NCBI RefSeq assembly: GCF_000013405.1
Contig: NC_007759.1
Location: 931,001-995,000 of the forward strand
Reading direction: 5' to 3'
Length of the DNA: 64,000 bases
From: Syntrophus aciditrophicus SB
Lineage (GTDB): Bacteria; Desulfobacterota; Syntrophia; Syntrophales; Syntrophaceae
Both the position numbers and the translations under genes were made by a program. A model generated the notes under the pieces. It was given only the letters and a program-made list of their open reading frames with translations, did not search any database and had not been told where the DNA came from. Below are positions 9,792-19,530 of this stretch, one piece after another (the stretch's first letter is position 1; the number at the start of each line of letters is the position of its first letter).

Positions 9792-10772
9792 TCAGTTCCA
9801 AGCATTGGCTAATTCGGTAGCCTTAAACAAAGCCTTCATTTTTATGTCAGCGCCACTACCAAACCATATTCGGTCCAATCTCTGATCAGGCAGCTCTTCC
9901 TGCTGTGGTTCCTTGTAGTCTTCAAATCCTGTGATGGCGTTGTATGCTCCCCAGAGAGTGCCACAAACGCCTGGCAATTGAAGATCGTCACTATTCTCGA
10001 AGACTTCGTGCACATGCTTCCACCGAGCCGGTGTTTCGCCTTTCTTTTTTTGATTATCCGTACGTGGATAAACTGCTTCGAGATAGTCATTCAGTCGAGT
10101 TCCTGTCATCTGGATCTTGACCATCTTTCTGAATTGCTCTTCGGCTTTGAGGAAAATCTCCTGGGTGATTGACAGGAAATCCGCGAGTTCGTTAAGCTTG
10201 AATTGCATTTGCCTGCTATGCCGCACGCGATAAGCTTTTTGTCCATCGTCCATCGCCAACATCAGAGTGTTCTGGCAAACTACGCGAACCATTGTGAACT
10301 TTACAATCACCGAGCCTTCACCCGAGTGCGTGTTTGACAACAGCAGGTACTTGAAGCATTCATCTCCGCTGACGATTTTCATTGCGTCAGGCATCCTGGC
10401 CATTACCCATATCCGTTCCCCTTCACCCAGTGCACCTGCTGTCTCAAAATATGCCTTACGTTCTCCAACTATGAGATCAAAGAACCCGAAGGCCTCTATG
10501 TTCTGAAGAGGCTGATACCGCCGACTGACGACACCAAACAGCACCTCGGTTTCTTTTGTTCCTGGGCGGGGCACGCGCACGATTTCATAGCGAGAGAATT
10601 CTCCCTTACGATTGATTTTCCGTGCACCTCTGGCAGGTCGGAGTTCCACTTCCCAGTTCAACCCGGCAGCCCTGATCATCTCTTCAGCGGTCACTCCCTT
10701 CGGCACTTCCTTTCCAAGGCCATGCCAAGGCTTCTCACCATAATAGGCCATTGTCTGAACATTTGCTGGCAT
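9792..10772 (-). CDS. DUF932 (TIGR03299-type) phage/plasmid-related protein
   Basis: 326 residues from the ATG at 10772 (MPANVQTMAYYGEKPWHGLG), which has an AAGGAG ribosome binding site; a longer frame to 10994 lies inside pglX and is unlikely. The start overlaps the pglX 3' end by 38 bases. The N-terminal PWHGLGKEVP segment, the TEVLFGVVSRRYQPLQN core and the SNTHSGEGSVIVKFTMVR strand are typical of the DUF932 family, otherwise found on phages, plasmids and integrative elements. Molecular function is unknown. Being inside a BREX operon it may be a defence accessory or an acquired anti-restriction-like gene that became an operon member; the sequence does not decide. Confidence 0.82.
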   Translation of the reverse strand: MPANVQTMAYYGEKPWHGLGKEVPKGVTAEEMIRAAGLNWEVELRPARGARKINRKGEFSRYEIVRVPRPGTKETEVLFGVVSRRYQPLQNIEAFGFFDLIVGERKAYFETAGALGEGERIWVMARMPDAMKIVSGDECFKYLLLSNTHSGEGSVIVKFTMVRVVCQNTLMLAMDDGQKAYRVRHSRQMQFKLNELADFLSITQEIFLKAEEQFRKMVKIQMTGTRLNDYLEAVYPRTDNQKKKGETPARWKHVHEVFENSDDLQLPGVCGTLWGAYNAITGFEDYKEPQQEELPDQRLDRIWFGSGADIKMKALFKATELANAWN

Positions 10773-13700
10773 TACTTTTCTCCTTTTTCGCAGTCTCACG
10801 AGCGATTTGCTTAACCTTGTTGGTGTAGTGGCAGGCGTTCCAACGGTTTCCGTCGAAGGTTTCACCTCCTGAAAAGTCGACAGTCTTTTCATCCCATCCC
10901 CAAAACCATGGGTATTCGTCTTTTGGGCGCTGCGGCTCCTTGCCGCGATCCTTTGTCCATTTAATATTGGGCTTGTACCGGAGGATTCCCGCACCAGTCC
11001 GGCAACCGGGCAGGTCAGACGCCAGGAACGGGCGGATATTCAGTCTGACGCCGTCGTTGATATCCGGTTCCCACCCGATGGGTTGCTTTTGCAGCGGTTT
11101 CCAGCGAACAAAGATGTCAAGGGGCGGCTCGCCAGCCAGAATCGCCTCCAACCGCTTCTGAAGTTCCAGTGCCGCGGCCAGGCGGTCTTCTGCACCTTCT
11201 TCACCGCGCTTCACGCCGTCCTTCTGCCGGGTGATCCATTCACCGAGGTATGCGTACGTGAGGCTCTCCAGCAGCCGCCGGCCCTTACCGTCGCCTTCAC
11301 ATAGCTTGTGATAGTTGACCAGGGCATGAAAACCATCGCGCTTCCGCCCGTCCCAGATGTGCCACACGAACGGCCGATCGTGGAACAGTTTGCAGTGCTG
11401 CTCGAAAAAGCTGTTGCGGAGCCAGTCGTCGAGGTCAATCCCACCGGTCAGTTCGCGCATCTTTGCTTGCTCAATATTCGTCTCAGCCAGCAGCGCATTC
11501 AACCGTATGGCTGCAGGTTCCTCGCTATGAACAGATGGAATACAGACAATACCGTCTTCGTCCACAAATTTGGAGAGTTCCCTGCACCGCTTGACTAGCG
11601 CCCGAGTCTGTTCACTGAGACGCATCATGCAATCCAGTTCAGCTGGCCAGTGGTAACCCATTAGCCGTGCCACAGCAACTTGGAGTGTAGCGGTCGATTC
11701 TTCCGGCCAGCCGTGGAAAAGCCATTGGGTCGGGTCGTCGCTTTCGGGTTCCGGCAAGCCGTTGGGGAACTTATCAGCTGCAATCTTCTGCCAGTGGGCA
11801 AGGTCGAATGGCACGCGAAGAAGTGCACCGCGAACTTTCGACGACTGATCAATTTTCCGAACGAGCCTGTCGTATAATGCGTCGCTACAGAACGCCCATA
11901 GCGCGTCAAAATGATCAACTGATTTTGGGATTATAACGACAGTGTTGTCGTCAAATATCTCACCCGAATATAGTGTTGCCTTGAGTTCACCCATAGCACT
12001 GATAGCAACGCCACGTCGATCGCGGCAGTTTAATCCTCGCACCCATGACTTAACTCGGCTTGGCCCGACTTTTTCTCGAATAAATTGGTGCAACGATCCG
12101 CAACCACTTTCCCAAAGAAGGCATTGTTCTCGGCCACCATACGTAACTGACTCCTGCACGGTAGATAATTGCAAAGACCACTGGGTTAAAAAAGCGGGTA
12201 CTTCCCAAAAGCACTTGCCGAATCTTGGGTAGTCGCCAGTTTGAATGCCATTGGAATACCATGCATATTCTTCGAGCAGCCTTTCCTTCGCCTTCTGCTC
12301 GCCTCGTAAGATGTACTTCGCGCTTACCAGGGCATCCTCCTGAGCGACAAGCACCTCTGCAATTACCTGTAGATTTTGCTGCTTCTCATCGGCATCCCCA
12401 GACGTGACGAGGTATTGACTGATGACGATCTTTTTCGTTGAATTCAGTTTATCCGCAATAACCAAACAGACTTTCACTTCCTCTCCGTTGATCCCGCGGA
12501 AGGCCCTCGCACCTAGTCGTGCAATCACGTAAAAGTTGTGCTCGCGGAAGAGCCGCTTTCGAAGGCGTGCATAGTAATCCTTGTAAAGGAAGCCTTGCGG
12601 CAGAACGACTGCAGATGATCCAGTCAATGAAAGCATGTCGTTCAACCTGCAGTAGAATACTGTTGCAAGGTCGGTTTTCGCATCAGGGTAGTTTTTTTCC
12701 GCATATTCCAGTAATGTCCGATCGAGATCATCTGCTTGCCGATATGGAACGTTCGTTATGACAAGGGTGTATTTACCGGTCAACAGGTTGGCTGCTTTGG
12801 CCATGCCGGCGGCAGCGACGGCTTGTTCATGGGTTTCGTCGTCGACTTCCTCTGCTTTGAGAACGGCTGCCAGATAAGGCTGGATCATCTCGTAGTCGGC
12901 AGTAAAAACGTCTGCCTTGAGCTGCTTGGGATTAATGAGCGACCCCAATATCGGTGCCTGCGAGAAGAGGCGATGCAGATTCAGTAAGCCATTCTTGATG
13001 CGATCGTCTTCAGTGGCTTGAGTGGGCATGCCCGATTGCTCGGCCAGTTTCACCCATTGTTCTTCCGTTGCTTGCTGTCTGATTCCAGTACAGGCAATGT
13101 GGAGTGGTGGCAGTAGTCGGTAGCCGCCGCCGCCAGGATATGTCCAGGCGGCCAGAGCTAGGGCGAAAGCGGCGATCTGACAGCAGCGCTCATCGATCTC
13201 CAGCCCGTGGAGGTTGTCACGGAGCACCGCCTCGACGGCATTATTTGCAGACAAACCCTCTTCGTCCATGCGGATCGGTACGAGGTGGCGAAGCAACGCA
13301 ACCAGGAAATGTCCGGATCCGCAGCAGGGATCAAGGGCTTTGATATCCTTGGCGGCCTTCGGCCAGCCTTCAAAGGTTCCGGCGGCAGGTCGCCATGGAC
13401 CTCCGTTTTCGTCCTGTCCACGGACAAAACGCAGATAGTCCCATGTCAACCCGGGCAAGGCAAGCTTGGCGCGGAGTTCGTCTTCTGTCCCTGCGCTGGC
13501 GGCGCCTTCGGCTTTGAGCCTCTTGCCGGCCCACCAGGCTCCCAGGGTGTTGTGGATTAGAAATTCCACCATATATGGTTCGGTAAAGAGCTGCGTTACC
13601 GCGGAGATTTCGTCTGCCCCGATCTTCACTTCGGAACGATTAATCTCCCCTTTCTTCTTGCTCTGCCAGAACTGGTAGACCCACCCCAACCCGTCGGAGG

Positions 13701-14241
13701 CGGTGAAAACTTCCCAAGGCAACGACGCCAGGAGTTTCTCCAGCTTGAGGATGTGCTCAGTGGCGAACGACACTTGAAGGAGCGGATCATCTGGCCGGAA
13801 GATTTGCGGTAGCATCTTCTGTGCACACCGGGAGGCGAAGACCCACATGTCCACACCTTCATCCCTAGCCAGTTCCCCTGCCTCGTCCAAACTGATGGCC
13901 ATGTTCTCTTCCGGTTCGATCAAGAGGTTGTTCTCAGCCAGGAAGCGGGCAAAGAGCATGCGATGCCAGTGCTCATAGGCGCAATCGCCGGTTAGATGGT
14001 AGATAGCATGGTCTTTCCCACTTCTATCAGGTTTGTGAAGCTTGCGATCCCCGAGTTGTCGCGCCCGGGCACGGAGATGATTGCGTAACTCACGCTGTAC
14101 CGGATTCATGTGCGGATACGGCTCGTGGTGATGAACGGCCAGGGTTTCGAGGGCCGCGCGAGCAGCAGTCTCAGCAGCGTCCCGCGCCTCAATAACAACG
14201 CGCTCCAATTTGTTCCGTAGTTCACTGGATAGAGTTGCCAT
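10735..14241 (-). CDS. pglX: BREX-1 adenine-specific DNA methyltransferase PglX
   Basis: PglX methylates adenine in the BREX recognition motif of the host genome, marking self DNA. It is 1168 residues, the normal size. Motif I for S-adenosylmethionine binding is ALDPCCGSGHFLVALL near residues 299-314. The catalytic motif IV appears as TNVPY near 495-499, a variant of the usual NPPY. The C-terminal half is the large target-recognition and spacer region. The start at 14241 overlaps the stop of the membrane-protein gene by one base (TAATG). The unusual N-V-P-Y is worth noting but the Asn, Pro and Tyr are kept, so the enzyme is probably active. Confidence 0.94.
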   Translation of the reverse strand: MATLSSELRNKLERVVIEARDAAETAARAALETLAVHHHEPYPHMNPVQRELRNHLRARARQLGDRKLHKPDRSGKDHAIYHLTGDCAYEHWHRMLFARFLAENNLLIEPEENMAISLDEAGELARDEGVDMWVFASRCAQKMLPQIFRPDDPLLQVSFATEHILKLEKLLASLPWEVFTASDGLGWVYQFWQSKKKGEINRSEVKIGADEISAVTQLFTEPYMVEFLIHNTLGAWWAGKRLKAEGAASAGTEDELRAKLALPGLTWDYLRFVRGQDENGGPWRPAAGTFEGWPKAAKDIKALDPCCGSGHFLVALLRHLVPIRMDEEGLSANNAVEAVLRDNLHGLEIDERCCQIAAFALALAAWTYPGGGGYRLLPPLHIACTGIRQQATEEQWVKLAEQSGMPTQATEDDRIKNGLLNLHRLFSQAPILGSLINPKQLKADVFTADYEMIQPYLAAVLKAEEVDDETHEQAVAAAGMAKAANLLTGKYTLVITNVPYRQADDLDRTLLEYAEKNYPDAKTDLATVFYCRLNDMLSLTGSSAVVLPQGFLYKDYYARLRKRLFREHNFYVIARLGARAFRGINGEEVKVCLVIADKLNSTKKIVISQYLVTSGDADEKQQNLQVIAEVLVAQEDALVSAKYILRGEQKAKERLLEEYAWYSNGIQTGDYPRFGKCFWEVPAFLTQWSLQLSTVQESVTYGGREQCLLWESGCGSLHQFIREKVGPSRVKSWVRGLNCRDRRGVAISAMGELKATLYSGEIFDDNTVVIIPKSVDHFDALWAFCSDALYDRLVRKIDQSSKVRGALLRVPFDLAHWQKIAADKFPNGLPEPESDDPTQWLFHGWPEESTATLQVAVARLMGYHWPAELDCMMRLSEQTRALVKRCRELSKFVDEDGIVCIPSVHSEEPAAIRLNALLAETNIEQAKMRELTGGIDLDDWLRNSFFEQHCKLFHDRPFVWHIWDGRKRDGFHALVNYHKLCEGDGKGRRLLESLTYAYLGEWITRQKDGVKRGEEGAEDRLAAALELQKRLEAILAGEPPLDIFVRWKPLQKQPIGWEPDINDGVRLNIRPFLASDLPGCRTGAGILRYKPNIKWTKDRGKEPQRPKDEYPWFWGWDEKTVDFSGGETFDGNRWNACHYTNKVKQIARETAKKEKSNASKCSDNGLLW

Positions 14242-14954
14242 TATTTTCCATCCTTCACAATCTTCTCTAGTGAGTCGGCGAACCTGACGAACTCATCACT
14301 GACCTTGCGAAGGTCTGCAACCAACTCATTGTATAGAGGATAGAGCTGCTGAATTTCCTGAGGTGACTTGGCCTTGTTGTCATCACTTGCAACTGCAGAG
14401 TCATACCATCGCCTGAACTTCGCCTGCCACTTTGTGAGGTGTGGCCGAAGCCCTTCATTGAGTGCCCTCATCAACAGGGCAACGAGATTGCGCGTGTCCT
14501 CGCAGTCTTGAAGCCTGTCGGCTGGGATGCTCTTGGCGAGGTCGCGCAGAACACCAAATAGCTGATACCAAGAGTTGTAGACCTCTACAATAACATCAAG
14601 TCCTTCCTCAAAGGGCAGGCCGACCTTGCGACTCTTAATCTCGACCCATGCTTGATGGGCAACACGCCTAGTTTCGGTGTCGAGGCAGATGTCCCACTCA
14701 ACGCCCTTGAAGGTAAGTTTGACAGCCTTTGTTCGGTAACCTTTGAGCCAGTTGTTTCGAATCCACGGTAGAAGCCACCAGACGACAATCCCGACGATGA
14801 CCGCGACCAAGAGCCACAACACTCCGACCCGCATCTCGATACCCCATCCATTCCAGTCCAAAAGACTTAAGTCGGTAGGACCTACGGCCTGTCCTATCGG
14901 TGACGCAGAAACGGTCGGCAATAACATTGTGGCTTGGAAAATCAAATAAGTCAT
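14241..14954 (-). CDS. Membrane-anchored protein coupled to TIR genes
   Basis: 237 residues of unknown family. One strong membrane segment lies near residues 42-64 (VGVLWLLVAVIVGIVVWWLL), preceded by a possible weaker N-terminal hydrophobic stretch and followed by a basic stretch (RNNWLKGYRTK), which suggests a cytoplasmic C-terminal domain. That domain (about 75-237) is helical, with VEIKSRKVGLPFEEGLDVIVEVYNSW and a charged tail. The start overlaps the TIR-like gene by ATGA and the stop overlaps pglX by one base, so it is made together with both. By analogy with TIR-signalling defence systems it could be a membrane effector or a membrane tether; this is inference only. Confidence 0.8.
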   Translation of the reverse strand: MTYLIFQATMLLPTVSASPIGQAVGPTDLSLLDWNGWGIEMRVGVLWLLVAVIVGIVVWWLLPWIRNNWLKGYRTKAVKLTFKGVEWDICLDTETRRVAHQAWVEIKSRKVGLPFEEGLDVIVEVYNSWYQLFGVLRDLAKSIPADRLQDCEDTRNLVALLMRALNEGLRPHLTKWQAKFRRWYDSAVASDDNKAKSPQEIQQLYPLYNELVADLRKVSDEFVRFADSLEKIVKDGK

Positions 14955-15508
14955 GGGCGACTCCTCTCCATTCGTGGTGCAGAATTGGAGATGTTGCGAG
15001 TCTGCCGAGCTTTATCTTTTGACGCGTCAATCGCTGTCCGTAACGTTAGAGGGTCTTCCGTCCACTCAATCCAGTGAGCGAACCCGCTTATAATATTGGC
15101 ATGAAGGCGATCGGGCACAATGATCTGCCCGGCTGAATTTCTTGTCGCCGTGGGCAGAGCAATCCCAAGGAGAGCATGCTCCTTGTTAAGTGTCATGTGA
15201 ATTTCCCAATCGATCCATCGACGTTTCCAAGTTTCAGCCCCACACAAGACAATAGTGATTGAACTGCCGGTGATGTGCTGCTCACGTATAACCTGCTGTT
15301 GATAGGTAACGCTATCGCTGCCGATTTGACGCTCAATTGACGTATCAGTAATTATTTCATAGCCATTTGCGAAAAGCTTCGTGAACTTGTCATAATACGC
15401 TTGGTCGCCATTATGGTGGTAGCTTACAAATACTCTGTGTTTCACCGCCATTAGGGGGCGAATGCCAAGAGGGTGTTGACCGAATCCGTAGTCACCAAAA
15501 CTATTCAT
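14951..15508 (-). CDS. TIR-like (MTH538/ThsB-type) domain protein
   Basis: 185 residues. After a short lead, the core begins VKHRVFVSYHHNGDQAYYDKF and continues through SSITIVLCGAETWKRRWIDWEI (about 84-103), the pattern of the MTH538 TIR-like family (DUF1863). This family includes the Thoeris sensor ThsB. The Glu in WEI is at the place of the TIR catalytic glutamate. In Thoeris such proteins sense phage and make an NAD-derived signal; here there is no ThsA-type gene. The start has an AAGGAG site; the stop overlaps the membrane-protein gene by ATGA. It lies 11 bases after the other TIR gene, so the pair is co-expressed. Confidence 0.84.
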   Translation of the reverse strand: MNSFGDYGFGQHPLGIRPLMAVKHRVFVSYHHNGDQAYYDKFTKLFANGYEIITDTSIERQIGSDSVTYQQQVIREQHITGSSITIVLCGAETWKRRWIDWEIHMTLNKEHALLGIALPTATRNSAGQIIVPDRLHANIISGFAHWIEWTEDPLTLRTAIDASKDKARQTRNISNSAPRMERSRP

Positions 15509-15519
15509 CGCATCTCTCC

Positions 15520-16011
15520 TTATCGCTGACCAAGAGCGTTCTTCAGGCTTGCTTGGAACCGGTCAACGTAGCTCGCCTGCATTGGGGCCGATGCTCGCTT
15601 CTCCAATACCTGTTCAGTCAAAACTCTATTCTGTTCCTTGTAGAGTCGAGCAAAGGTATCTACTGCCGCCTCTCCCCGGAGCCGTGGCCATTCAAGCAGG
15701 TACTCCGGGAGGGACGCATCAACTAGATTAGTCATTGTGGTAATTGCCCGCGGAGACTGCCTGGCAACGCCAATCTCAAACGGCACCCACCACGAGCCTT
15801 GTGTATTCTGAGAGACGATAGCAAGCAAGTTGGTACATGTATTAATCCGTTGCACAAGCAGAGCCGTTATTGCCGCTGTTCCTTGCGCTTGCCGAACTTC
15901 CTGGTCGATGTCGTCAATGAACACTGTGATGCCGTGACGATAGCGCAAGCGATAAGCGACTTCCTTAGCTATCGTATCGTCTGCGGTTCTATGCGAAATG
16001 AATACGGGCAT
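15520..16011 (-). CDS. TIR-domain protein embedded in BREX
   Basis: 163 residues, essentially one TIR domain: PVFISHRTADDTIAKEVAYRL at the N-terminus (strand A with the SH motif), FIDDID in the second strand, TNLLAIVSQNTQGSWWVPFEIGVA near residues 62-85 with the putative catalytic Glu at about 79, and a helical C-terminus. Bacterial TIR domains cleave NAD+ or turn it into cyclic ADP-ribose signals in anti-phage systems. A strong AAAGGAG site precedes the ATG. The gene lies 21 bases after brxC and 11 before the TIR-like gene. It is an extra gene in a type 1 BREX operon. Confidence 0.88.
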   Translation of the reverse strand: MPVFISHRTADDTIAKEVAYRLRYRHGITVFIDDIDQEVRQAQGTAAITALLVQRINTCTNLLAIVSQNTQGSWWVPFEIGVARQSPRAITTMTNLVDASLPEYLLEWPRLRGEAAVDTFARLYKEQNRVLTEQVLEKRASAPMQASYVDRFQASLKNALGQR

Positions 16012-16032
16012 AATTTTCTCCTTTCGAACAGT

Positions 16033-19000
16033 TCAGGAAATAACTACGGGACCGCTTGTTAACTTTGCCAGCAGGTCCTTCTCTGTACCAGCCAACCAAG
16101 CCTTTACTTCCTGTTCCGTTGTGAGTGTGCTGCTAGTCAAGTGGACGCGTTGAGTCTTTGGCTCCAACAGTTTTGCCGCCGCCATGGCGGCGCGGGCGAA
16201 CTGTTGGGGCAATGCATCAGTCTTGGTCTTCCATGATGGAAGCGCTGTCTGCTCCAGTGACCGGATCAGGTCTCCTTCATTGCCTACGGAAAGCAGTGGC
16301 AGTCCATCAATACCTTCATCGGCAAGGATTTGTTTCTGCTGTTCGGCCTTTAGTTTTTTCCAGTTGTCGCTGCCAGTCAAAGCGGCCATCTGTTCGTTGT
16401 AAATTTTCTCATACTCGGCATAGGCTCCGGTGACAGTGGTACGGAGCGCATCAACGGCCGCCTTGCGGATCTCCGGCACGGGATCGCTGGTGTCGAGCAG
16501 CCGGCGTTCGGACTTCACCGCGTCGGCCTGCCTGCGGATTTCTTCGGTTCCAGGGATGGCCTCGGCATGCTTGAGGAGCGTGCAGAGAGTAACCCAGGCG
16601 GGTTTGCGCTTGTTGGCAAGGTCAGCCAGCTTACTCCAGTCCCCAGCCTGTTGCCCGAGCGTATCGTGCTGCTTGAGGATTCCGGCCAATTGTTCGATAC
16701 CGCCGAAGCCGCGGAGGGTATCCAGATGGACCGTCGCCGGCCGGACTGGCATGGGTGGATCGCCGCCGGCACACTCGGCCAGTTCTGACAGGCGAGCCAG
16801 AAATACCGGGGCCTTGGCGGTTTCTTCGTTGGGTTTGCAGTCAACGCCCGCCGTCTGGAACAGCTTGCGAAGTTTGATCTTTTCTTTGGCGTTGATCGTG
16901 GCTGTCTCCGCCCGGAAGTCGGTCACGGGAATCTTTGCCTGATCAAGCTGACCCTGTGAGAGGGTCATGCCCTTGTGGGTGGCGCGGATGTGACCGGTGG
17001 CGTGCAGGACGATGAGCGCGGCATCCACAGCATCACGAGGCCAGCCATAGGGACTGGCCCCGAAGGCATCACGGACTTCCTTTCCACGTTTACCCGAACC
17101 GACCTCAGCGAGCACTGCCGCACAGACCAGATGCTTTTCAGGAGCGTCGGTCCAGTCCACGGCCGACAGGGCCGCCTCGTCACCGTTCTTGGCGCGGCTG
17201 ATGACGTTGGTCCAGCGGTCGTCATCGGCATCCTTGAAGCTGGGGAAAAGTCGGTCGAGCGATGCCTGTGCAGCGGCTTCGACCTTGGCCACGAGATTTA
17301 ATTCGAACCGTTCGCCACCCCCACCCTGGAAGACTTTCGCACGGTCAATCAAGTCGTGTAAAATCTGGTTGCGGGAAGTTTCAGCCGCAGCCATGCGAGT
17401 AGCCATGGCGTCACGGGCCTCGCAGCCTTCAGGAGAGGTGGGCGTACCTTTGAACTCCAGCGTGGACTTGGCTGCATCGTATTCGACGATGGCCTTTTGC
17501 AGATCATCAGCGCTGGCTTTGGGAATGTAAACGTAGACGATCGCGCTGTCACTGCCGGCGGCGCGAGCATCGTTGACGACAGTGCTTTCCTTCTCTCCCC
17601 AGCCATCGCGGACCCATATGGGAATTTCGGTCCTGCCGGTCAGCGGCGTTTCGCTGCCGAAGTGGACCAGCAGCTTCCGATGTTCTTTGTACTTGCCCTG
17701 TACGAGCTTGATGCCCTTGAGAGCCTCACCGCAAGCGGCGCTGATGAGCGTGCCGCGCTTGATCGGCAGGGAAGTCGGGTCGCTGTTCAGCCTTGTCTGG
17801 CGGTTGCGGAACTCCCGATCCCATTCACTGCTCTCGCGGGTCTGGAGGCTGTATTCGCCATCAATCTCAATAAGCAGCGCTCCCTTGTCCTGCATGGCTT
17901 TCCTTAGCCAGGTCGGCCGCTCGGACTCCGGCGGCGGGTCGGTCAGGAGTTTCAGTATGCGCGGAATGTTCTTGCGGAGTTCCGTCCCGTCGTTGGCCAG
18001 ATTGGACACCATGAGGTCTGCCAGCATCTCTGGTGTCGCGCGGACGCCTATATCGGCCACCGCTTCGAGCGGAAGCTTGCGGATCAAAAAGATCAGGCCA
18101 CAAAGCCGCTGGGCGAGCCGGCCATCATCAGAGCCGTGGTCAAGGTTGCGGATCGTCTCGTCGATTTCACGGAGCAGGATGCCAGTCTTGCGTAGGTCGG
18201 GACTGATCTGCTCATAGATGAAGTCCGCGGGAACCACGGTACCCAGGTTTTCCTCTGCTGACTGCCGAACGGCCTCGTGAACAATTTTAAGTTGCGTGCG
18301 AAGCTGACTGGCCGTACCAGGTACGTCCACCGCGCGAAGCACATGTTCCCAGAAGCGTCGACGGACTGGCAGTAGTGGGTAATCATCGACAATGATGTCT
18401 CGGTCTTCAGCACAGGCGGCGATGCGCGTGCCGGCGAGCTGGCGGTTGATTTCACCGGCATGGGCGTTGACCATTTCTTCAATGGCCTTCTTTTTGTCCA
18501 CTTTCTTCGCCAACACGACACGACGGGTAACTGTTTCCACATCGGCGTCGGAGAGTTCCACCGGCATGGTAAACCGACCGTTGAGTCGTTGAAGCAACGG
18601 GACAGACCCTGCCAGGGCGGTTTGGCCCGCGCCAATCAGTAACACTCGACTGTATAGTTGCTTGCAAAGGGCTTCGGCAACTTCCTGTACATCTGTTGAT
18701 CGGCCCGGATCGTTGCCAATGAAAAGCTGGATTTCATCCAGCACGATCACGGTGCAGGGGATTTGTCCATCGACGGAAAGTACCTCGCGGACCAGCCGTA
18801 TGAATTCGTTAGTCGAGATGTCTTCGACCACGGGAAACTGCGCCCGCAGGGCCGCGCGCGCCTGCTTCAGGTCAGCGGCGAAATCGGGGTCGATATCGAG
18901 AACGGCCTTGGCCAGGATAGGGCTGACATAAAGATCATGGAGTTCGCTGTAAAATTCCTTGCCGGCAGATTCAACTGCGGCCTTAACCTGGTCTATGATG

Positions 19001-19530
19001 CCATTCTTCTGGAGCCACATGCAGAATTGCGCCTGGGGAAGCACCTCAGGCAATCCCCTGGATACCAGCACGATGCTCAGGACCGCCAGTCGGACGCTCT
19101 CGCCACCGCCGGAAGGGAGCGTTCCTGACGCGGCATGCAAGCCGCCATTCCGCTTGCCCAACGTGTCGAGTTCACGAAGAAGATCCTGCACCTCCTGCGG
19201 GAGGCTCACCAGTCCGCGGGCGGTTGCGCCATCAGTGAAGAGCGTATCCACCCACAAATGGCGGAACATCTTCAAGAGGTGGGATTTCCCGCTGCCATAG
19301 AAGCCGCTCACCCAGGCCGCCGGTTGTGTCGTCGAACTGACGTTGCCGAGGTAGGACTCAAGTATGCGGATCAAACCGTCCTCGTACTGGCCCTCGCACA
19401 CAAAATGTGTGAGTTCATAACGGAGCGTCTCGATTTCCTTGGCGCTTGCTGTCTCGCGCACGGCAGCAACGCCATCATTCAGGAGCTTAGCTAAGGCAGG
19501 ATCGCGTTGAAAGAGTTCTCTGTTTTTCAT
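16033..19530 (-). CDS. brxC: BREX P-loop ATPase BrxC
   Basis: BrxC (PglY-like) is the large STAND/ORC-type ATPase of type 1 BREX and is needed for both defence and methylation. It is 1165 residues, as expected. Walker A GFYGSGKSHLLKM is near residues 73-85 and a Walker B VIVLDEIQLFIG near 259-270. Long charged helical regions follow (DUF6079-type architecture). The start overlaps the brxB stop by one base (TGATG). The order brxA-brxB-brxC is canonical. The P-loop and acidic residues are intact, so it should be active. Confidence 0.95.
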   Translation of the reverse strand: MKNRELFQRDPALAKLLNDGVAAVRETASAKEIETLRYELTHFVCEGQYEDGLIRILESYLGNVSSTTQPAAWVSGFYGSGKSHLLKMFRHLWVDTLFTDGATARGLVSLPQEVQDLLRELDTLGKRNGGLHAASGTLPSGGGESVRLAVLSIVLVSRGLPEVLPQAQFCMWLQKNGIIDQVKAAVESAGKEFYSELHDLYVSPILAKAVLDIDPDFAADLKQARAALRAQFPVVEDISTNEFIRLVREVLSVDGQIPCTVIVLDEIQLFIGNDPGRSTDVQEVAEALCKQLYSRVLLIGAGQTALAGSVPLLQRLNGRFTMPVELSDADVETVTRRVVLAKKVDKKKAIEEMVNAHAGEINRQLAGTRIAACAEDRDIIVDDYPLLPVRRRFWEHVLRAVDVPGTASQLRTQLKIVHEAVRQSAEENLGTVVPADFIYEQISPDLRKTGILLREIDETIRNLDHGSDDGRLAQRLCGLIFLIRKLPLEAVADIGVRATPEMLADLMVSNLANDGTELRKNIPRILKLLTDPPPESERPTWLRKAMQDKGALLIEIDGEYSLQTRESSEWDREFRNRQTRLNSDPTSLPIKRGTLISAACGEALKGIKLVQGKYKEHRKLLVHFGSETPLTGRTEIPIWVRDGWGEKESTVVNDARAAGSDSAIVYVYIPKASADDLQKAIVEYDAAKSTLEFKGTPTSPEGCEARDAMATRMAAAETSRNQILHDLIDRAKVFQGGGGERFELNLVAKVEAAAQASLDRLFPSFKDADDDRWTNVISRAKNGDEAALSAVDWTDAPEKHLVCAAVLAEVGSGKRGKEVRDAFGASPYGWPRDAVDAALIVLHATGHIRATHKGMTLSQGQLDQAKIPVTDFRAETATINAKEKIKLRKLFQTAGVDCKPNEETAKAPVFLARLSELAECAGGDPPMPVRPATVHLDTLRGFGGIEQLAGILKQHDTLGQQAGDWSKLADLANKRKPAWVTLCTLLKHAEAIPGTEEIRRQADAVKSERRLLDTSDPVPEIRKAAVDALRTTVTGAYAEYEKIYNEQMAALTGSDNWKKLKAEQQKQILADEGIDGLPLLSVGNEGDLIRSLEQTALPSWKTKTDALPQQFARAAMAAAKLLEPKTQRVHLTSSTLTTEQEVKAWLAGTEKDLLAKLTSGPVVIS

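Noticed and set aside
9792-10994. Longer DUF932 gene starting at 10994
   Set aside because: The extension overlaps pglX by 260 bases and has no family match; the ATG at 10772 has AAGGAG and the family N-terminus.
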